Below are positions 16,190 through 24,537 of a stretch of DNA of 39,332 nucleotides, piece by piece (position 1 is the first letter of the stretch; each line of letters opens with the position of its first letter). This DNA comes from an uncultured Oxalobacteraceae bacterium (GTDB lineage Bacteria > Pseudomonadota > Gammaproteobacteria > Burkholderiales > Burkholderiaceae): NCBI GenBank assembly GCA_946479705.1, contig CAMLHI010000003.1, positions 1 to 39,332 on the forward strand. The letters are read 5' to 3'. The position numbers and the translations under genes were made by a program. The notes beneath the pieces are model-generated. The model did no database searches. It was not told the DNA's origin and saw only the letters and a list, made by a program, of their open reading frames with translations.

Positions 16190-16356
16190 CAGCGCAGCGA
16201 CTGCTTATCGCGCAGGTACATCCGTCGAACCTTGCCTAACATTTCCTTGGTGATCACCTTTTTGCCTAGAAATTAGATAGAAGTAGTAGAACACCTGGGT
16301 CAACTTTCAGTCGGCATAAGCCCTATAGGTGGGTCAATTTTCGGTCGGCGTCAACA
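16190..16356 (-). mobile_element. istA: IS21-family left end: terminal repeats plus first codons of istA
   Basis: Reading on the minus strand, the end begins TGTTGA at 16356. Two copies of a motif close to CCGACCGAAAATTGACCCAC lie at 16328-16349 and 16294-16315, and an istA start follows (GTG at 16257). The first residues, MITKEMLGKVRRMYLRDKQS, are typical of IstA N-termini. About 22 codons in, the similarity stops and unrelated sequence follows, so only one end survives. The terminal motif differs from the repeats at 4818-4945, so this is a different IS21 relative. Confidence 0.68.
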
Positions 16357-16495
16357 ATGTGACCAGCCTGATGAAAACCGGCCTTCTGGTGGTTGGACGA
16401 CGAGTTGCTGGGGCAGCATACTCATCGAAAGGACGTCACTGCCGGGTTTGCCCAAAAACCGGCTACTGCCTGCCATTGTTTGGAGCATACACACC

Positions 16496-16729
16496 GTGAA
16501 TTCAAGCCCATCTTCCCCGCCCCATGTGACCACTGGGAGCGGTCCCCGGCTCATTCGTTTAAAGGAGGTTCTCTCGCTATGTGGGCAATCAAAAAGCAGC
16601 GTCTACCAAGCGATCAAGGCTGGTCATTTTCCAGCGCAGGTGAAGTTAGGTCGCTCGTCTGCCTGGGTCGAAAGCGAGATCGTTTGTTGGATTAATGACC
16701 GTATCGCTGCAAGCCGTGGCGATATCTGA
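16496..16729 (+). CDS. AlpA-family excisionase/transcriptional regulator
   Basis: 77 aa from GTG 16496, preceded by GGAG nine bases upstream; a longer frame starts at TTG 16448. The small winged-HTH core is clear: RLIRLKEVLSLCGQSKSSVY (about 18-37), then QAIKAGHFPAQVKLGRSSAWVESEI and a C-terminal WINDRIAASRG. AlpA-like proteins regulate excision or transfer functions on prophages, integrative elements and plasmids. No integrase gene follows, so a regulatory role on the plasmid backbone is as likely as excision. It converges on kfrA with about 270 bp between them in which I see nothing else. Confidence 0.8.
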   Translation: MNSSPSSPPHVTTGSGPRLIRLKEVLSLCGQSKSSVYQAIKAGHFPAQVKLGRSSAWVESEIVCWINDRIAASRGDI

Positions 16730-17000
16730 TCAAGGTTTCGCGAGCTTTGAGGCGCGCTTGGAAAATACCTACCGCGCTCGATCGATGAACTTTCGGAGGC
16801 ACGCTTCCGCTGCAGCCGCATCACCCACAGCCCCCTGCGATGGTGCCGCATAACTGTTCGCCAACTGGCTCCGCACGTGCCTCGAGTTGGTGTACTGGGA
16901 AGAACCGCCAGCCAGTTGCTGGTGAATTGCCTATGCGTTATGAGAAGGATTTGTACCTTCCGGCGAACGAGCTGGTTCTCCGCATTGCGCGGGCTCAAGG

Positions 17001-18074
17001 TCACCCCGCTTTCTCGTTGCTGCAATTGGAATCGCCGAGTTCGGTTTTGCTGACGCGTCGCTTCTGTTGTGGTCTTTTTTTTTGAACATCGCTGGCGCCG
17101 ATACGGATCGCACTCAGCAACTTTTCGATCTGTTCCACCAAAGCATCCTGGGAAGCGCTGCGTCCGGTTGCTAATTGTTGGCCAAGTTCTCCCTCATGCA
17201 GAAGGCTTGCTTGGGCTCGGGTAAGTTCGTCCTGCAACTTGGCTGCTCGTTGCAGTGCTTCGTTCGCGTGGACCTCCGCTGCTTCCGCGCGACGGTCGTT
17301 CGACTCGCAGTGTTCCTGTGTGGAGACCAAGGTTCGGCGCAGTGCGTTGAGTTGCTCGTGGCATCTGGCGTGTTCGACCGCACTTGCCGCTGAGGCCACT
17401 TTTTCTTCCCCCAGCTCCTCACGGATACGGTTCAGTTCCTGATCGCAGCGTACGCGCATGATTTCCAGACTTTCGTGAAACCACTTCTGTTCATGGTGGC
17501 ACTGTTCGAGCTGCTGCTTTAGATCGAGCGTGCGTTGTTCAAGCTCGACAGCGCGGGCTTCGGCACCGGCCACCCGCGCGCGCGTCTGAACCAGTTCGGC
17601 TTCGCTTGCTACGAGCGCGCGCCGCACAGCGTCTTGGCGCTCCTCGGCTTCGCGCAGGGCCGCGTTAGTCTCATCCAGTCGGTGCTGCACATCCGCCGCG
17701 ACCGCGGCCTGGGCATCGAAGGCGGCCGACAATTGCTCACACAAGCCGTCGTTCTCCAACCGTTCGAGTTCCCATCCGGCCTGCGCTGCGTGAAGACTCT
17801 GATTGGCGCATTCCTGGGCGGTACGCCAGAGATGCTCAAGGCCTACAGTGCTGGCTTTGAGCACCTCGTTAGGTACGATGAGCGGTACTTCCGCCGCTTT
17901 GGTTGTTTGCATGCGGCGCCATTCCTTCATCACAATCGAGGCGTCGTTCATGTTGACCTTTGCCAAGCGACGTACGGCATCAACGTTCGGAAATGAACCG
18001 TCGCCACTCTCGAACAAATGGTTTGCGGCGCTGATGATGCGCCGCCGGACTTCAGGATTAACATCCACATTCAT
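17001..18074 (-). CDS. kfrA: KfrA-type plasmid DNA-binding coiled-coil protein
   Basis: 357 aa. Residues about 1-115 match the KfrA N-terminal DNA-binding region (VRRRIISAANHLFESGDGSFPNVDAVRRLAKV ... DASIVMKEWRR, with tryptophan in the recognition part). Residues about 95-320 form a long Ala/Glu/Gln/Arg-rich coiled coil. The tail is Lys/Arg-rich (KKRPQQKRRVSK). KfrA proteins of IncP and related plasmids repress their own promoter and help partition or stable maintenance. The GGGAG ribosome site lies seven bases before ATG 18074, with tandem 9-bp repeats just beyond. Its presence is the best evidence that this DNA is plasmid-borne. Confidence 0.85.
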   Translation of the reverse strand: MNVDVNPEVRRRIISAANHLFESGDGSFPNVDAVRRLAKVNMNDASIVMKEWRRMQTTKAAEVPLIVPNEVLKASTVGLEHLWRTAQECANQSLHAAQAGWELERLENDGLCEQLSAAFDAQAAVAADVQHRLDETNAALREAEERQDAVRRALVASEAELVQTRARVAGAEARAVELEQRTLDLKQQLEQCHHEQKWFHESLEIMRVRCDQELNRIREELGEEKVASAASAVEHARCHEQLNALRRTLVSTQEHCESNDRRAEAAEVHANEALQRAAKLQDELTRAQASLLHEGELGQQLATGRSASQDALVEQIEKLLSAIRIGASDVQKKRPQQKRRVSKTELGDSNCSNEKAG

Positions 18075-18086
18075 GATCGTGCTCCC

Positions 18087-18140
18087 ATAATAAGAATGAT
18101 AAGAATGCTCCTCTGATTATTCTCCCGCTTATTATTACGC
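18087..18140 (-). promoter_or_regulatory. kfrA promoter/operator region with tandem 9-bp repeats
   Basis: Two perfect, adjacent copies of ATAAGAATG occupy 18090-18098 and 18099-18107, directly before the kfrA ribosome site at 18082-18086. Related AT-rich words (ATTATTCT at 18116, TTATTATTA near 18129) extend the block. KfrA relatives are known to bind repeats overlapping their own promoter, so autoregulation is the natural reading. A precise -35/-10 pair was not assigned. Confidence 0.5.
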
Positions 18141-19065
18141 AGGCGTTCGCTCGGAACTTCCTCGGCCGTTTCCCGTCATTGCAAGGATATTGATGCGAGA
18201 TCGAAATCAAGGGCAATCCAAGCTAGGCGCGGCTCGTCGGGTAACAGCCTCGTCGCGGGTCGCTGCGCTCCGTCGTCCAGCTGGCTGGGCTGTCACTTCT
18301 CGTGCGTCTGCATTATTACCTCCCTGCCGTGAAGCGGCTACCCGAGCCAAACGGAGCGCCCGTTCGCACGGTGCCAGCGCGATCAATGTCTCGTCAGCGC
18401 AACCGCTATCGCTATCGCTGCCGTCGCATTTACTTATGGAGAAGTGATTCGGCGGCATCACCGCCAGTTAGCCTTCGCCTTCCCGATGGGGGGGCGGAGG
18501 CTGTTTTTTTTGGGGCCCCGTGTTGCGTCGATAGCGGCGCATCCGTAAAACATGATCCGCCCCTTGGTCCGCCCGTTGGCCCTGGGCGATCCCCTTTAGG
18601 CCTGGTGCGGGGCCGCTGCTGGCGCGGGCTCACACCACCGGTTGCTACAACGCCGGCAGCAAGCTGGCTGGGCTCTGTATGCGCCAGGGAAGCGGCGAGA
18701 CAACGCGTTACGGCAGGGATTCGGCGACCGGCAAGTACGGAGCTTCTTCGCGGTGCAGTCGCGCGGCTTGACAAAGCCCACCGCAACGTCGCCGACCGCA
18801 GGCCGCAACGACAGACACAATAGCTCAGCGAAGGCGACCTGAGCGCCCCATTTTCGAATGTTCATACCCGATGCTGAGCACGGCCCCCCCCATGCCGGCC
18901 AGCAGGCGGTTTTCCAGCGTTTTTGCACATGTGCGAGCCCAACGCTATCTCCTAACATGGTTTCACTGAAATGTCTCATGTCCCGACGGTAAAGTCCGTC
19001 GGTACCAAGATACGCCCCCGCCGCGCTTTGCCAACACCCGGTGCGCGGCCTTGCCAAGGATAACC
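18141..19065. other. Non-coding or decayed leader between kfrA and the transfer operon
   Basis: About 0.9 kb without a gene I can support. It lies between the divergent kfrA and the first transfer gene and must hold the transfer-operon promoter. It is also a plausible place for an origin of transfer. Visible structure includes a strong plus-strand terminator (18471-18511) and a small hairpin GGCGG-CATCA-CCGCC at 18451-18465. A further hairpin, CCGACGG-TAAAGT-CCGTCGG, lies at 18983-19002, 64 bp before the first start codon. Open frames here show no recognisable domains. No known nic-site consensus was found. Confidence 0.4.
18471..18511 (+). terminator. Rho-independent terminator
   Basis: GCCTTCGCC (18471-18479) pairs with GGCGGAGGC (18493-18501), nine base pairs with one G-T wobble, and is followed by TG and eight T residues. 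This is a strong terminator for plus-strand transcription entering from the left, and would insulate the transfer operon. No protein gene ends just upstream, so it could also close a short untranslated RNA. Confidence 0.7.
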
Positions 19066-19590
19066 ATGCGCCTCGCTACTGGATTGTTCGCTCTGTCTCT
19101 GGCCGCCACGGTGGCGCCGGCGTGCGCCTGCTGGGAGCAGGCCGCCGCCGGTTCCGGGATGGCCCCTCAGTTGCTGGTGGCTATTGCGCGCACCGAATCG
19201 GGCCTCAACCCGCGCGCTGTCAACTTCAGCCACTACCGCCGCACTGGCACCTACGATATCGGCGTCATGCAGATCAACAGCGGAAACCTACCCGCCTTGT
19301 CACGGCGCGGAATCGGCGAGGCCGATCTGTACGACCTGTGCACCAACCTGCAGGTTGGCTCGGCCATCCTGGCTGAGCGCATCGCGCGTTATGGCCTGAC
19401 CTGGGAAGCCGTCGGCGCCTACAACGCCTCCTGCTCGCGCCTGCGGGGCGCAGCGTGTCGGGAGGCGCGGGCGCGCTATGCGCGCCGTGTGTACCACTTT
19501 CTGCAGAGCGGGGCGCAGCCACAAGGACCTGGCGCGGCCGCGCCTGCGGCCAATTCCGCTGCGCCGCTGTTGCACGAGGACCTGACGTGA
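19066..19590 (+). CDS. VirB1/Orf169-like lytic transglycosylase
   Basis: Periplasmic peptidoglycan-cleaving enzyme that opens the wall for assembly of the secretion channel, 174 aa. ATG 19066 is chosen for the AAGGA site six bases upstream; the frame opens 15 bases earlier at a TTG without support. A signal peptide (about 1-21, cleaved near PACA) precedes an SLT domain. That domain has the catalytic Glu44 in [11 protein letters not shown], then [14 protein letters not shown] and GAYNASC, all typical. The C-terminal 30 residues are an Ala/Pro tail. On F, the equivalent orf169 (gene X) lies outside the main operon; here it is the first gene. Its stop overlaps the next start (GTGA). Confidence 0.93.
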   Translation: MRLATGLFALSLAATVAPACACWEQAAAGSGMAPQLLVAIARTESGLNPRAVNFSHYRRTGTYDIGVMQINSGNLPALSRRGIGEADLYDLCTNLQVGSAILAERIARYGLTWEAVGAYNASCSRLRGAACREARARYARRVYHFLQSGAQPQGPGAAAPAANSAAPLLHEDLT

Positions 19591-20291
19591 GCGCGTTGCT
19601 GCGCCGTAGTGGCGCTGGCGCGGCCGTGCTGGTCGCGCTGCTGAGCCTGCCAGGCTGCTCCGTCTTGTGGAAACGGGTGCAAAGCCAGGGTGCGCCGTTG
19701 GCGGCCCGCGCGCCCGCCCCCGCTCCCGTGCGCGTGGCCCAGGTGTCCTTCGGTGGGAAAGCCCGCTTTGCGCTGTGCAATGCCGCCTTGTGCCCGAGCG
19801 TGACGCGCAAGACGCTAGCGCGCGAGGTCGTCGCGCCCCCCGCCGCTGAGGCTGTGCAGATCCGGCTGGCACCGGTTGAGCTGGCAGGCGGCGACGAGCA
19901 CGCCGTGCTGGCTGCTGCTGGCAAGCCCCATTTCATTTATTTCGCGGCCAATTCGGCGCGTCTGTCGGGCAGTGCACGCTCCCTGATCGAGCAGTTGCTG
20001 CCGGATGCGCGCAGCGCCGGCGCGGTGCTCATCGTCGGCCACACCGACAGTACCGGCACCGCTGCGGCCAACGCCAAGGTGGCGGCGGCGCGCGCGGCCG
20101 CAGTGGGGGCCTATCTCGGCCAGCGCGAGCCGGCGCTCGGGGCCAAGCTGCGGGTGCTGGCCGAGGGTGCGTGCTGCTACGTCGGCCCCAACGCCACTAG
20201 CGCGGGGCGTTCGGCCAACCGGCGCGTGGCGGTCCATTTCAGCAGCGTAGCCGCCGCCAGCGCAGGCGCGCGCGCGGCGCGCGCCCAGTAA
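19587..20291 (+). CDS. OmpA-family peptidoglycan-binding lipoprotein
   Basis: 234 aa from GTG 19587, which overlaps the preceding stop codon by four bases. The N-terminus is a lipoprotein signal with lipobox LPGC (Cys24). The middle is low-complexity. The C-terminal domain (about 115-225) is OmpA-like, with [40 protein letters not shown] and SANRRVAV. It should be anchored in the outer membrane and bind peptidoglycan, perhaps docking the conjugation machine. OmpA-like members are reported in some F-like and integrative-element transfer regions but not in the F operon itself. Between it and the pilin gene lies a 164-bp gap. Confidence 0.88.
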   Translation: MSALLRRSGAGAAVLVALLSLPGCSVLWKRVQSQGAPLAARAPAPAPVRVAQVSFGGKARFALCNAALCPSVTRKTLAREVVAPPAAEAVQIRLAPVELAGGDEHAVLAAAGKPHFIYFAANSARLSGSARSLIEQLLPDARSAGAVLIVGHTDSTGTAAANAKVAAARAAAVGAYLGQREPALGAKLRVLAEGACCYVGPNATSAGRSANRRVAVHFSSVAAASAGARAARAQ

Positions 20292-20455
20292 CCGCAGTGA
20301 ACCGGCCGGAGACGCACCGCCATGATTGCTTCGTCTGGGCGCATCCAAACCAGCGCGCGCGGTCCACCAGGTGCGTTCGGCGCCGGTGGCGCCCGAGCAG
20401 CTTCCGGGATGTCTTTCGTTACAGCGATACACACAACAATATTTAGGAAATCTAC

Positions 20456-20836
20456 ATGAACACCCTGCTTAACCTGCCTATCGCCATGTCCTTCAAGCTG
20501 CCTTCGGCGCAGCGCTACCTGAAGGCGTTCGGCCTGATTGTGACCATGCTCATCGGTCTGATGGCCGCATTTCCCAGCCAAGCAGTCGACTTTACCGCTC
20601 TCGGCTCAATCGGCGGACCGCTGCAAACGGCATTGACCACGCTCGACGGCATGACCCCCGGCATAAAGGCGCTGATCGGCTTTATCGCCTTTACAGTGGC
20701 GCTGATTTCGCTGGCGGCCCTGCGCAACTTCAGTCCGGTGCTGTTCTTCATCGGCGTGGCGATCTTCGCCGCCACCGGGCTCGTCATCGCCGGCGCAATC
20801 ATGGGCGCCAGTGTGTCGAACCTGGCGTTGATCTAA
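20456..20836 (+). CDS. traA: TraA-type conjugative pilin precursor
   Basis: Prepilin subunit, 126 aa; F TraA precursor is 121 aa. AGGAA (20445-20449) precedes the ATG by six bases. A long leader of about 43 residues ends in a signal-peptidase site, FPSQA before VDF. The mature part, about 83 residues, holds two hydrophobic helices (about 70-90 and 96-118) separated by a short basic loop (LRNFSP), the pilin hairpin of F-like pili. Sequence identity to F pilin is low, so the call rests on size, topology and position directly before traL and traE. The preceding 164-bp gap might hold an internal promoter giving extra pilin expression. Confidence 0.8.
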   Translation: MNTLLNLPIAMSFKLPSAQRYLKAFGLIVTMLIGLMAAFPSQAVDFTALGSIGGPLQTALTTLDGMTPGIKALIGFIAFTVALISLAALRNFSPVLFFIGVAIFAATGLVIAGAIMGASVSNLALI

Positions 20837-20858
20837 TCGCGCGCCGGAGAGGCTGGCA

Positions 20859-21161
20859 ATGCAACAGGACAACACCTATATCCCGCGCCGCCTGGACGAC
20901 CAGTGGAAGCTGGGGTTCTGGGATGTCGATGTGGCAGCCCCCACGCTCTTCGGAGTTTATCTCGGGTACTTGAGCGGCTCGAAGCTGAGCTTCGTGCTGC
21001 TCGTGACGGGGGGCATGTGGATCAGTCGCTGGATCGGCCGGGTCAAGGCTGACAAGCATCCCGCTTTTGCCTTGCACTGGCTGTACTGGCACCTGCCCAC
21101 TACGCCGCTGACGAAAATGCGCGCCACTCCACCGGCGCGTATCGACCGCATGATCGGCTAA
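20859..21161 (+). CDS. traL: TraL, F-type pilus assembly protein
   Basis: 100 aa, compared with 91 aa in F. Small inner-membrane protein needed for pilus assembly, VirB3-like in position and topology. The N-terminal YIPRRLDDQWKLGFWDVDVA is characteristic of the TraL family. A hydrophobic region (about 27-58) follows, and a C-terminal LHWLYWHLP segment completes it. A GAGAGG site precedes the ATG. It lies 22 bp after traA and 11 bp before the probable traE start. Confidence 0.92.
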   Translation: MQQDNTYIPRRLDDQWKLGFWDVDVAAPTLFGVYLGYLSGSKLSFVLLVTGGMWISRWIGRVKADKHPAFALHWLYWHLPTTPLTKMRATPPARIDRMIG

Positions 21162-21172
21162 GGAAGATGACG

Positions 21173-21736
21173 ATGGATTACACCAAAACCGCGGCTTCGG
21201 TGCGGGTCCTGGAAGCGCGCCAGCGCACCATGGGCCTGATCATCGTACTGCTCTCGCTGGCCCTGCTGGTGGCATGCTTCACCGTTCTCAAGATGAGCGG
21301 CACCGAAAAGACCGTGATCGTCCCCGCCGGCCTAAACAAAACCTTCTGGATCACCCAGGACCGCGCCAGCAATGAATATCTGGAACAGATGGGCGGCTTC
21401 ATCGGCTGGCTGGTACTCGACGTCACGCCCCAGTCGATCGACTGGAAAAAGCAAGCCCTGCTCACTTATATGGCGCCCGATGCAGCCGCAGACATGAAGA
21501 CGCGCATCGAGCTTGAGGCCGACCGCCTCAAAAAGCTTAACGCCAGCACGTATTTCGTCATTCAGGCGCTCGCGCCTGACGAGCGCAACCAGAGCGTCGG
21601 GCTGGCAGGGCAACTGCGCACCCAGATCAACGGTGTGAACACCTCAGCGGTGGACAAGCGCTACATCGTTGAATTCGAGCAGAGCGGCGGCAAGGTCCAC
21701 GTGAAGAATTTCAAGGAGATCAGCAATGTACCGTAA
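21173..21736 (+). CDS. traE: TraE, F-type pilus assembly protein (VirB5-order, VirB8-like fold)
   Basis: 187 aa, against 188 in F. An N-terminal membrane anchor (about 21-42) and a periplasmic domain fit TraE, an inner-membrane component needed for pilus assembly. Conserved spots include TEKTVIVPAGLNKTFWI, then FIGWLVLDVTPQ and a C-terminal KRYIVEFEQSGGKVHVKNF-like strand pair. ATG 21173 is preferred over 21167 because the AAGGA site (21160-21164) would be only two bases from the earlier codon. The 3' end overlaps traK by 11 bp. Confidence 0.92.
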   Translation: MDYTKTAASVRVLEARQRTMGLIIVLLSLALLVACFTVLKMSGTEKTVIVPAGLNKTFWITQDRASNEYLEQMGGFIGWLVLDVTPQSIDWKKQALLTYMAPDAAADMKTRIELEADRLKKLNASTYFVIQALAPDERNQSVGLAGQLRTQINGVNTSAVDKRYIVEFEQSGGKVHVKNFKEISNVP

Positions 21737-22526
21737 CATTATCGGCGCCCTGCTGCTGGCCGCGCTGGCGACGTTGGCCGGGCCTGCCAGCGCGCTGCAA
21801 GACATCACGGTGCGTGACGGCGTGCGCGCCGAGGCCATCGTCTCTGCCCAAGACCCGACCCGCATCCGGGTCGAAGGGGCTCGCATCACCGGCGTGACGG
21901 GCAATATCTACTCGAGCAGTTGCACCAAGGGTGCCGACGGCAGCGCCGCGCTGGTGACCGCCACGCCTGCGCCGGTCAATCCGCAGGGTGAATTCGCCTT
22001 GTCCTGCGACGCGGCCAAGGGCGAGGTCTACGTATTCCCGATGGGCCTCGGCCAGAAACCCATCAACATATTCGTCTCCACCGAGTTCGCCACCTACACA
22101 CTGGTGCTGCGCCGATCGGATCTGCCGGCCGACACCATCGTACTGACCGACAAGAGCAGGCGTGCGCGTCCGGCCGCCGGGCGCCAGGATGCGGCCCGTG
22201 CTAAGGCGGCGCCACATGTGCGCGCGCTTAAAGCACTTCTCCAGGCCATGGCCGGAGGTGCCGACCGCGCCGACGTCACCGTCGAGCAGGTCAACGCCGT
22301 GCGGGCCCTGTGGGCGGAAGCCCGATTCGAACTGGTGCGGCTGGTGCGCCAGGGCGCGCTGGTAGGCGAACAGTACAAGATCACCAATATCAGCGCGGCC
22401 CCGATGGTAATGGCCGAGCAGGAATTCGACCGCGACGATGCCTCCGTGCTGGGGGTGGCCATCGAAAACATGAACCTGCTGCCTGGCGAGAGCTCCACCG
22501 TGTACGTCCTGCGTGCCGAGGAGTAG
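21726..22526 (+). CDS. traK: TraK, secretin-like outer-membrane core protein (VirB9-like)
   Basis: 266 aa; F TraK is 242. A signal peptide ends at about PASA (residue 23). The periplasmic protein that follows forms the outer-membrane ring with TraV and TraB in F-type systems. Recognisable parts are LQDITVRDGVRAEAIVSAQD, then TRIRVEGARI near the N-terminus, and the C-terminal EQYKITNISAAPMVMAEQEF and NMNLLPGESSTVYVL. It starts inside traE (11 bp) and its stop lies two bases before the traB start, so expression is tightly coupled. The central Ala/Arg-rich stretch (about 145-165) is probably a linker. Confidence 0.92.
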   Translation: MYRNIIGALLLAALATLAGPASALQDITVRDGVRAEAIVSAQDPTRIRVEGARITGVTGNIYSSSCTKGADGSAALVTATPAPVNPQGEFALSCDAAKGEVYVFPMGLGQKPINIFVSTEFATYTLVLRRSDLPADTIVLTDKSRRARPAAGRQDAARAKAAPHVRALKALLQAMAGGADRADVTVEQVNAVRALWAEARFELVRLVRQGALVGEQYKITNISAAPMVMAEQEFDRDDASVLGVAIENMNLLPGESSTVYVLRAEE

Positions 22527-22528
22527 CG

Positions 22529-23749
22529 ATGAAACTGCGCACCAAGCTAATCACCCTCCTCGAGCGCCTGCCGGCGCGCCAGCGACAGTATGTCAACCTG
22601 GCGCTGCTGTGCGGCGGCACGGTGGGAATACTGTGGGCCATCCTGGTCTTCTCGGCCGACGACAAGCCGAAAAAGGCACCGCCGCTGCGCCTAGGCCAAG
22701 CTGGCAAGGTCACCAGCATGACCGTGCCCGGCACAGTAGCGCCGATCGATGCCTGGGTCGGCACGGCCGGCAAGAAGCTGGCCCAGTACGAAGCCGACAA
22801 GGCCGACCAGGCCAAGATCAATGACGAGCGCGCGGCCGCCGAAGCGCGCCTGCTCAAGCGGATCGCCGACCTGGAAAGCGCCCAGGCCGCGGCGGCGGCC
22901 ACGTCCGCCACCGCGACCACACAGGCGATGCCACCCGGTGCGCCGCCCGGCCAGCGCGGCTTGCCGCCCGGCGCGCCGCCGCTGGCGGGCGCAGGTACCG
23001 CGCTGGCCGCGCCTCCACCGGTGGTGCGCGTGACCCTTGCAGAGCCTGCCGCGCCGGCACCGGCCAAACCGCGCGAGAACGTCGGCACCTACCTGCCCGT
23101 CAGTTTCTTCCGCGGCAGACTGCTGGGCGGCATGGACGCTCCCACCGGCGGTCAAGCCCAGAGCAACCCGCTGCCGATACTGCTCGAAGCGACCAGCAAC
23201 GCCTTCCTGCCGAACGGCTACCGTAGCGAGGTCAAGCGGTGTTTCGTCATCGGCAGCGGCTACGGCGACATCTCGTCGGAACGTGCCTATATCCGCCTGA
23301 TCAGCCTATCGTGCGTGCGCCACGACGGCAGCACTCTAGAAGCAAACCTGAAGGGCAATGTCTACGGCGAGGACGGCAAGCTGGGCATGCGTGGGCGCCT
23401 GGTCACCAAACAGGGCCAGCTGCTCGCCAACGCGCTGCGCGCCGGCATTGTCAGTGGTATCGGACAGGGCTTCGCGATGTCCGGCACCAGCGTGAGCAGT
23501 TCCGCGCTTGGCGCAGTGGCCACCCAGTCCGGAGTAGGCCCGATGAGGCGCGGCCTGTCCACTGGGGTGGGCAACGCAATGGAGACGCTGGCCAACTATT
23601 ACATCCGTATGGCCGAGCAGACCTTCCCGGTCATAGAGATTGACGCCAGCCGCGAAGTGGACCTGGTGCTGACGGCCGGGGTCAAGATCGGCGCGCCGCT
23701 CACCCCGCTCGACGAGGATGACACCGCACACCAGGAGGAACGCCCATGA
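22529..23749 (+). CDS. traB: TraB, VirB10-like core-channel protein
   Basis: 406 aa from ATG 22529, chosen for GAGGAG just upstream and its position right after traK; F TraB is 475. One N-terminal membrane helix (about 24-42) leads into a coiled coil (about 75-120). A Pro/Gly/Ala-rich spacer (about 130-185, with repeated MPPGAPPG/LPPGAPP) spans the periplasm. The C-terminal VirB10/TrbI domain (about 190-390) follows, including FLPNGYRSEVKRCFVIGSGYG and GMRGRLVTKQGQLLANAL. It bridges inner and outer membranes. The stop overlaps the DsbC-like start by four bases (ATGA). Confidence 0.93.
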   Translation: MKLRTKLITLLERLPARQRQYVNLALLCGGTVGILWAILVFSADDKPKKAPPLRLGQAGKVTSMTVPGTVAPIDAWVGTAGKKLAQYEADKADQAKINDERAAAEARLLKRIADLESAQAAAAATSATATTQAMPPGAPPGQRGLPPGAPPLAGAGTALAAPPPVVRVTLAEPAAPAPAKPRENVGTYLPVSFFRGRLLGGMDAPTGGQAQSNPLPILLEATSNAFLPNGYRSEVKRCFVIGSGYGDISSERAYIRLISLSCVRHDGSTLEANLKGNVYGEDGKLGMRGRLVTKQGQLLANALRAGIVSGIGQGFAMSGTSVSSSALGAVATQSGVGPMRRGLSTGVGNAMETLANYYIRMAEQTFPVIEIDASREVDLVLTAGVKIGAPLTPLDEDDTAHQEERP

Positions 23750-24537
23750 CATCGGCTCAACACGCCCACCGTTGGCAGCGCGCGGCTGCCAGCGCGGCCT
23801 TGCTGGCTGCGCTCGGCGCGCATGCGGCACCGCCCGCGCCCGCCGCGCCGACAGCCGACGATACGCCAGCCCGGGTTCTCGCTGCCTTGCGCACGGCCCA
23901 TCCGGCTACCACCTTTACGGCCGTGCGCGCGACACCCATCGAGGGCCTCTACCAGGTCAACATGGGACCCAATGTCGCCTATGTTGGCGCGCACGATACC
24001 CGGCACGTCGTGTTCGGCCGCCTGTACGACACGCGCGAGGGCCGCGACCTGAGCGGCGCCCAGGACGGCGGCGCCGGCGCGCGCACCGGGGCCGTGCCTG
24101 CTAGTGTCGACCTGGCGGCCCTACCGCTGTCCGACTCGCTTACCCGCGTCGAGGGCGCCGGCAAGCGGCACCTGGTGGTGTTTTCCGATCCCCAGTGCGG
24201 TTATTGCCGCCAACTCGAGCTGCATCTGGCCCGCCTGAGGAATGTCACCATCCACACCTTCATCGTGCCGTTCCAGGGCATGGCCGGGCCGCTGGCGGTG
24301 TGGTGCGCTCCAGACCGCGCCGCCGCCTGGCGCGCCGCCATGGATGGTCCAGGCCCCGCTCCGTCAGCGGGTGACTGCCCCAATCCGTTCGAGCGCAACG
24401 TTGCGCTGGCAACCCGCCTGGGCGTGCGCGGCACCCCTACCCTATTTTTTGCCAACGGCGCCCGCATCGATGGCGGTACCGACCTGGCTGTAATCGAAGC
24501 GGCTCTGCACGCCGCCCATCCCTCGGAGCGACCATGA
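23746..24537 (+). CDS. DsbC/DsbG-like periplasmic disulfide isomerase of the transfer system
   Basis: 263 aa with a signal peptide (about 1-27). An N-terminal dimerization-like region (about 35-95) precedes a thioredoxin fold with the active site CGYC (Cys151, Cys154, in VVFSDPQCGYCRQLE). The cis-proline segment is RGTPTLFF. It should isomerise or form disulfides in the cysteine-rich transfer proteins, especially TraU, TraN and TraH. Similar DsbC genes occur in the transfer regions of R27, Rts1 and SXT-like elements; F carries TrbB instead. It overlaps traB and traV by four bases at each end. Confidence 0.92.
   Translation: MTSAQHAHRWQRAAASAALLAALGAHAAPPAPAAPTADDTPARVLAALRTAHPATTFTAVRATPIEGLYQVNMGPNVAYVGAHDTRHVVFGRLYDTREGRDLSGAQDGGAGARTGAVPASVDLAALPLSDSLTRVEGAGKRHLVVFSDPQCGYCRQLELHLARLRNVTIHTFIVPFQGMAGPLAVWCAPDRAAAWRAAMDGPGPAPSAGDCPNPFERNVALATRLGVRGTPTLFFANGARIDGGTDLAVIEAALHAAHPSERP

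Noticed and set aside
15454..16257. Annotation of the 267-codon frame as one intact metallo-beta-lactamase-fold gene
   Set aside because: Its first residues are the start of IS21 IstA and its last third is out of frame relative to the real C-terminus, so it is a chimera of relics.
18302..18823. A 173-codon plus-strand frame in the leader before the transfer genes
   Set aside because: It runs through a strong terminator, has proline/arginine-rich composition typical of non-coding GC-rich DNA and matches nothing known.
18983..19002. Hairpin before the first transfer gene as oriT
   Set aside because: A single seven-bp hairpin without a recognisable nic consensus or adjacent relaxase gene is insufficient; kept only as part of the leader description.
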